A DNA stretch of 64,000 nt, taken from contig CAMAYJ010000001.1 in assembly GCA_945862505.1 (NCBI GenBank), positions 1-64,000 of the forward strand, in the 5' to 3' direction. Shown piece by piece: positions 60,014 to 64,000 of the stretch. The translations under genes were made by a program, and so were the position numbers. A model generated the notes under the pieces. It made no database searches. It saw nothing but the letters and a program-made list of their open reading frames with translations, and was not told the origin of the DNA. Each line of letters begins with the position of its first letter. Position 1 is the stretch's first letter. The DNA comes from Bifidobacterium breve. GTDB lineage: Bacteria > Actinomycetota > Acidimicrobiia > Acidimicrobiales > Acidimicrobilacustridaceae.

Positions 60014-61126
60014 ATGGCTGACAACGCAGAAGAATTCCAAGCCACTGAAACTCCGTGGCGTCGTGACCCATCAGAACTGACGGGGCGACTCACCGATTGG
60101 GTCGTAAGCGCATTCGGTGAAGGTTCAATCGTGACCAACGTGGTTGCGCCAGATAACGGCATGTCGAGTGAAAGTTGTTTGTTCGACGTAACGCTCGATG
60201 GCGTCACTACTCAGTACGTCGCGCGTATGGCGCCGCTTCCTCATGTGATTCCGGTTTTCGAGAGTTATGACATTGAGCTTCAAGCCAAGGCCATGAATGT
60301 CGTCCGCGCCAACACCAATGTTCCGGTTCCCGAAGTAACCCACGTTGAACTGGATCCTGCAGTCCTCGACACGCCGTTTCTCGTTATGAAGCGAATGCCT
60401 GGTGGCGCTCCGACCGACATGCCGCCCTATGTCTTTGGTGGGTGGGTGATCGATCTTTCTGATGATGAGCGCGAACTCATGCAACGCAATGCTGTTCAAA
60501 CGCTTGTTGATCTTCACGAACTTCGACCCGATAACACCGATCTCGCGTTCCTTGCTCGTCCCGACAAGGGCGAGTCGGCACTCGATCAACATCTTGGCCA
60601 CGAGCGAGGGTATTACGAATGGGCTCGTGGCGATATCCACTATCCGCTGATCGAACGGACCTTTGAATGGCTTGAGGCGAATCGGCCAACGCTCGTCAAT
60701 CCAACGGTTCTCAACTGGGGCGATGCGCGTATTGGCAACATGCTGTGGCAAGGACCAACACCCACGGCCGTCCTTGACTGGGAGATGGCCTGTCTTGGCC
60801 CTGCGGAAGTCGATCTTGCATGGATGATTTTCCTGCACGCGTTCTTTCAGAACATGGCTGTGACCTACGCAATGCCCGGCCTTCCCAATTTCATGCGGCG
60901 GTCGGAGATGGCGGCGCTCTATACCGAATTGAGTGGTCGTTCGGTGGAAGCCCTCGAGTGGTTCGAGGTTTTCGCGGCCCTTCGGTTCGCCACCGTGTCG
61001 GTACGAACCACAACTCGCGGGGTTTCATACGGGCAGATGTCGGCGCCGGCCGAGCCTGATGACGTCATCATGTTCCGCGGTCTGCTCGAACAGATGCTTG
61101 ATGGCACTTACTGGGACGGGCGATAG
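60014..61126 (+). CDS. APH-type phosphotransferase, acyl-CoA kinase-like
   Basis: 370 residues from ATG 60014, 6 nt after TATCGT (60002-60007). Aminoglycoside phosphotransferase fold: catalytic loop NWGDARIGNML (His of HGD replaced by Asn) and the metal-binding LDWEMA. Related proteins in actinobacteria and the kinase part of ACAD10/ACAD11 and LvaA phosphorylate hydroxyacyl-CoAs; here the gene sits beside acyl-CoA dehydrogenases, SDRs and ligases, which favours this over antibiotic resistance. Substrate unproven. Confidence 0.82.
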   Translation: MADNAEEFQATETPWRRDPSELTGRLTDWVVSAFGEGSIVTNVVAPDNGMSSESCLFDVTLDGVTTQYVARMAPLPHVIPVFESYDIELQAKAMNVVRANTNVPVPEVTHVELDPAVLDTPFLVMKRMPGGAPTDMPPYVFGGWVIDLSDDERELMQRNAVQTLVDLHELRPDNTDLAFLARPDKGESALDQHLGHERGYYEWARGDIHYPLIERTFEWLEANRPTLVNPTVLNWGDARIGNMLWQGPTPTAVLDWEMACLGPAEVDLAWMIFLHAFFQNMAVTYAMPGLPNFMRRSEMAALYTELSGRSVEALEWFEVFAALRFATVSVRTTTRGVSYGQMSAPAEPDDVIMFRGLLEQMLDGTYWDGR

Positions 61127-61208
61127 TCGGCCGGAGCTAGAGGAGCTCCAGACGACCCAAACGTGTCATCCGTCACATCAAGGGCGGGATCGCGCTACGG
61201 TTCGCGCC

Positions 61209-61688
61209 GTGAGTCGTGTGGATGACCTTCGCAAACTTGATCAGGCTCTTTTGCGTATCAACCGAATCTCGACCGGGCGGGTGGCGTCACGGACCCGATC
61301 GGAGCGTTCGGGCGTGATGTTGTCCCGTCCTGCGATTTCGATGCTGGGAACTCTCCAGTCCTCGGGGCCAGTCCGGCTTTCTTCGTTGGCTCGCCTCACC
61401 GGCCTTGAAGCCCCGTTGATCAGTCGCGAGATCAAGGAACTGAGCGATGAGGGGTATGTCGTTCGGGCATCGGATCCCACTGACGGGCGAGCAGGAATCG
61501 TCGAACTCTCGTCGAAGGGTCACGATGCTTGGAAGCGCAATCGTCACGCGGCCGATGACATCAACGCAGAAACATTTGCGGACTGGTCCGCTGAGGATCT
61601 ACGCACGCTTCGGGTGTTGCTCGAACGGGCTGCTCGGGATGTCGTGAACGGGTCGGCTCACGTTGAGCGCGCCGATCGCGCCAGCTGA
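61209..61688 (+). CDS. MarR family transcriptional regulator
   Basis: 159 residues from GTG 61209, 7 nt after TACGGT (61196-61201). The winged helix is clear: RPAISMLGTLQSSGPVRLSSL, LTGLEAPLISREIKELSDEG and a wing with DPTDGRAGIVELSSKG. Typical MarR length. It stands between the APH-type kinase and a second acyl-CoA ligase in the same direction, and may sense an acyl-CoA or acid of the pathway. Confidence 0.9.
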   Translation: MSRVDDLRKLDQALLRINRISTGRVASRTRSERSGVMLSRPAISMLGTLQSSGPVRLSSLARLTGLEAPLISREIKELSDEGYVVRASDPTDGRAGIVELSSKGHDAWKRNRHAADDINAETFADWSAEDLRTLRVLLERAARDVVNGSAHVERADRAS

Positions 61689-61735
61689 TTTCGATTCAGC
61701 CGACATCAGCAAGAGTCGTCGCCTACATTCCCGTC

Positions 61736-63325
61736 ATGACTGATGCTTCTTGGGACACTGCCGACCTCAACCGACCGGTGTATGCCGCTGATCTGATTAT
61801 CAACGCGCTGAACCGCACCCCGGACAATCCGGCGGTGAACATCATCGGTCAGCGTGAGATGACCGCTCGCGAAATGAGCGCGATGGTTAGCCGCTATTCG
61901 CAGGCACTGGCATCTAAAGGTTTGACGCAGGGCAAGCAGTTGTCGGTTCTCGCTTTAAACCGACCGGAAGTGCTCTTCAACATGGCGGCGAACCAGATCA
62001 ACGCCACGCGTTCGACGCCGTTGCACCCGATGGGTTCGGTCGATGATCAGGCTTATGTGTTGTCTGACTGTGGGGCCGAAGCACTTGTCTTTGATCCGGA
62101 CAATTTCACTGATCGGGCGCGTGAACTCGCTGAGCGTGTTCCCACGATCAAGCACTTCCTCTCCCTCGGTCCATGTGAATTCGGCGAGGATCTCGACGTA
62201 CTCGCGATGACGTTTGAACCGAAACCACTCGTTGCTCCGCATGTTCAGGCAGAGGACCTCGCGGGCATCTCCTACTCAGGGGGAACGACAGGAAAACCCA
62301 AAGGAATCATGAGTAGCTATCGCGGCGGCGCTGCGATGGTTCAGATTCAAATGTCCGAATGGCAGTGGCCGGAAGAAGTGCGGTTCCTGATCTGCACGCC
62401 ACTTTCGCATGCAGGCGCAGCGTTTTTCACGCCCACACTGCTCAAGGGTGGTTCACTCACCGTTCTTCCAGGTTTTGATCCTGAGAAGTTCATGCAGACA
62501 GTGCAGGACCATCGCATCACCGCCACGATGTTGGTGCCGACGATGATCTATGTACTTCTTGATCATCCCAAGTTCGATCAGTACGACCTGTCGAGTCTTG
62601 AAACCATTTTCTACGGAGCGTCTGCCATTTCGCCGACGCGCTTGGCCGAAGGTATTCGCCGTATGGGTCCGATCTTCTTCCAGTTCTATGGCCAAGCCGA
62701 GTGCCCGATGACGATCACCGTTTTACGCAAAGAAGACCACGACCCCAACAACCTCGAACGTTTGGCCAGTTGTGGGCGCCCCGTGCCGTGGTTGCACGTC
62801 GCGCTTCTCGATGACGACGGCAACGTGGTGCCACACGGCGAACCTGGTGAAATCTGTGTGCGGGGTCCGCTCAATATGAAGGGGTACCTCGGAAAGCCCG
62901 AACAAACGGCTGAGGCCTTTCAGCATGGATGGCTCCACACTGGCGATGTGGCACGAGCCGATGATGAAGGGTTCCTCTACATCGTCGATCGCAAAAAGGA
63001 CATGATCATCACTGGTGGCTTCAACGTTTACCCACGTGAAGTTGAAGATGTCATCTCTACCCACCCTGCAGTTTCTGCGGTAGCGGTGATTGGTGTTCCC
63101 GATGAGCGTTGGGGCGAGTCGGTCAAGGCGGTTGTTGTTGTTCGTCCTGGTGAGTCGGTCGACGCTGAAGAACTCATCGCATTGGTGAAGGAAGCAAAGG
63201 GTTCCGTGCAGGCACCAAAGACCGTGGACTTCATCGACGCCATCCCGTTGAGTGCACTCGGCAAACCCGACAAGAAGACACTCCGTGCGCAGTACTGGGG
63301 TGACGGCGGCCGGCAGGTGAACTGA
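61736..63325 (+). CDS. Acyl-CoA synthetase (AMP-binding enzyme)
   Basis: 529 residues from ATG 61736, 6 nt after TACATT (61724-61729). AMP-binding motif: YSGGTTGKPKGIMSSY; then YGQAECPMT, the TGD in HTGDVARADDEG, and DRKKDMIITGGFNVYPREVE; the C-terminal Lys is in SALGKPDKK. It is a different subtype from the ligase at 52884. Neighbouring LivH-type permease gene suggests activation of an imported organic acid (inference). Confidence 0.9.
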   Translation: MTDASWDTADLNRPVYAADLIINALNRTPDNPAVNIIGQREMTAREMSAMVSRYSQALASKGLTQGKQLSVLALNRPEVLFNMAANQINATRSTPLHPMGSVDDQAYVLSDCGAEALVFDPDNFTDRARELAERVPTIKHFLSLGPCEFGEDLDVLAMTFEPKPLVAPHVQAEDLAGISYSGGTTGKPKGIMSSYRGGAAMVQIQMSEWQWPEEVRFLICTPLSHAGAAFFTPTLLKGGSLTVLPGFDPEKFMQTVQDHRITATMLVPTMIYVLLDHPKFDQYDLSSLETIFYGASAISPTRLAEGIRRMGPIFFQFYGQAECPMTITVLRKEDHDPNNLERLASCGRPVPWLHVALLDDDGNVVPHGEPGEICVRGPLNMKGYLGKPEQTAEAFQHGWLHTGDVARADDEGFLYIVDRKKDMIITGGFNVYPREVEDVISTHPAVSAVAVIGVPDERWGESVKAVVVVRPGESVDAEELIALVKEAKGSVQAPKTVDFIDAIPLSALGKPDKKTLRAQYWGDGGRQVN

Positions 63326-63522
63326 CCTTCGGGGCCTTCCAGGTCTCTCGCAGTTCCGGCGAAATAGTTCACAGAGGAAACTTTCTCTGGGGGTTGTCTG
63401 CCGGTAATGTCGTCGGTTCATCGCCCAGCCCCAAGGTCCGATTCGGAACACTAAGGTGGCGTGGGTCACAGTTTGATAACAATTCGCAGCAACGTTCCTC
63501 ATCGGGGACGAGGGGGCACAGA
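63326..63522 (+). other. Intergenic region before the LivH-type permease
   Basis: 197 bp without a gene. A TTTGATAAC stretch near 63473 could be part of a promoter, and AGAG / CTCT at 63374-63389 can pair weakly. I see no clear terminator after the ligase and no recognised RNA element. Confidence 0.35.
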
Positions 63523-64000
63523 GTGCAGACATTCCTGCAATACACAATCTTGGGTCTTGCTCTTGGTGGCGCCTATTTCATCGCCGCATCCGGTCTTGTT
63601 GTGACTTACACGACCTCGGGCATCTTCAACTTCGCCCAGGGCGCAATCGCGATGCTCGCGGTCTTCACCTACTGGCAGTTCCGGTGGGGATGGGGATGGC
63701 CGGCCCCTCTGGCCCTACTCATGGTGCTCGGCATTTTGGCCCCACTTCTGGGAGCGGTTCTCTATCAGGTCGTGATGAAAAATCTTCGTGGCACCTCTGA
63801 AGTCACCAAGATCATTGTGTCGATCGGCGTCATGCTCGGCTTGCAGGCGCTGGCAACTTGGGTTTGGAACCCAACCTCAAGTACGCCGCGTCAGTTCCAA
63901 AAGTTCTTTGGACCAAACGCATTCGCTCATTTTGGAAGCCTCAGGGTTCCGTGGCACATCATCATTTCGTTCATTATCGCCATCGCCATCGCGGTTGGTA
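63523..64000 (+). CDS. Branched-chain amino acid ABC transporter permease (LivH-like), 3' end outside window
   Basis: 159 residues are visible from GTG 63523, which follows GAGGGGGCACA; the frame runs off the window. The opening QYTILGLALGGAYFIAASGLVVTY and the block TTSGIFNFAQGAIAML are the LivH permease signature (membrane-embedded GxFNFAxG loop). Four hydrophobic segments are seen. LivH-type permeases pair with LivM, two ATPases and a binding protein to import amino acids, but in catabolic clusters they also import aromatic or dicarboxylic acids. Confidence 0.88.
   Translation, partial: MQTFLQYTILGLALGGAYFIAASGLVVTYTTSGIFNFAQGAIAMLAVFTYWQFRWGWGWPAPLALLMVLGILAPLLGAVLYQVVMKNLRGTSEVTKIIVSIGVMLGLQALATWVWNPTSSTPRQFQKFFGPNAFAHFGSLRVPWHIIISFIIAIAIAVG

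Noticed and set aside
60014..61126. Aminoglycoside resistance gene
   Set aside because: The APH fold is shared, but the context (acyl-CoA ligases, ACADs) and the altered catalytic loop favour a metabolic kinase.

Overview
The window looks like a piece of actinobacterial chromosome, most likely from class Acidimicrobiia or a close relative (inference). Supports are the moderately high GC, frequent GTG starts, many 4-bp stop/start overlaps, an F420-type luciferase-like oxidoreductase, a B12-dependent ribonucleotide reductase beside nrdR, actinobacterial LexA boxes (GAAC-N4-GTTC) and many start codons placed 6-8 nt after a TANNNT hexamer, as in leaderless transcripts. I see no insertion sequence, prophage, CRISPR array, tRNA or rRNA.

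Positions 1-10800: a secreted Tat-signal protein (cut by the window edge), a sulfotransferase, rpsO-pnp with a strongly structured pnp leader, an M16 protease, dapB, a DedA-like membrane protein, an acyl-CoA ligase and a SURF1 protein. Positions 10800-16600: a TetR regulator with a clear operator and a diiron ferritin-like protein, then dapA-rnj and bioB followed by a 59-residue Cys-rich protein that I read as the biotin synthase auxiliary protein BsaP. Positions 16577-26700: a lipoprotein esterase, ftsK, rimO-pgsA, LtrA-cinA, msrB and recA with a LexA box inside its promoter. Positions 26800-36200: a GT39-like membrane protein and a dense run miaB-miaA-dapF-hflX-dapC, then dapD-dapE. Together with dapA and dapB this gives all six succinylase-branch DAP genes from DapA to DapF. 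Positions 36200-42440: lexA facing an SOS-controlled LysM membrane protein, nrdR, a RibD-like reductase, and nrdJ behind an elaborate control region (DnaA-box cluster, extra inverted repeat on the -10, two NrdR boxes four helical turns apart). The gene order rpsO-pnp-M16-dapB ... dapA-rnj-ftsK-pgsA-recA-miaB-miaA-dapF-hflX-lexA/LysM-nrdR matches a conserved actinobacterial backbone known from mycobacteria.

Positions 42550-64000 are accessory metabolism: a methyltransferase, an HSL-type esterase, a peptidoglycan-binding lipoprotein, then about 18 kb of acyl-CoA catabolism. That part has a family III CoA-transferase, an Asp-nucleophile hydrolase, a thiolase-fold protein without the usual Cys, three ACMSD-type amidohydrolases, two SDRs, an F420-type LLM oxidoreductase, two acyl-CoA synthetases, a two-subunit acyl-CoA dehydrogenase, an APH-type kinase, TetR and MarR regulators, and the start of a LivH-type permease. 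The combination of APH kinase, ACAD pair, SDR and ligase recalls 4-hydroxyacyl-CoA catabolism (Lva/ACAD10-11 logic). It is the best candidate here for an undescribed pathway; its substrate cannot be read from sequence.
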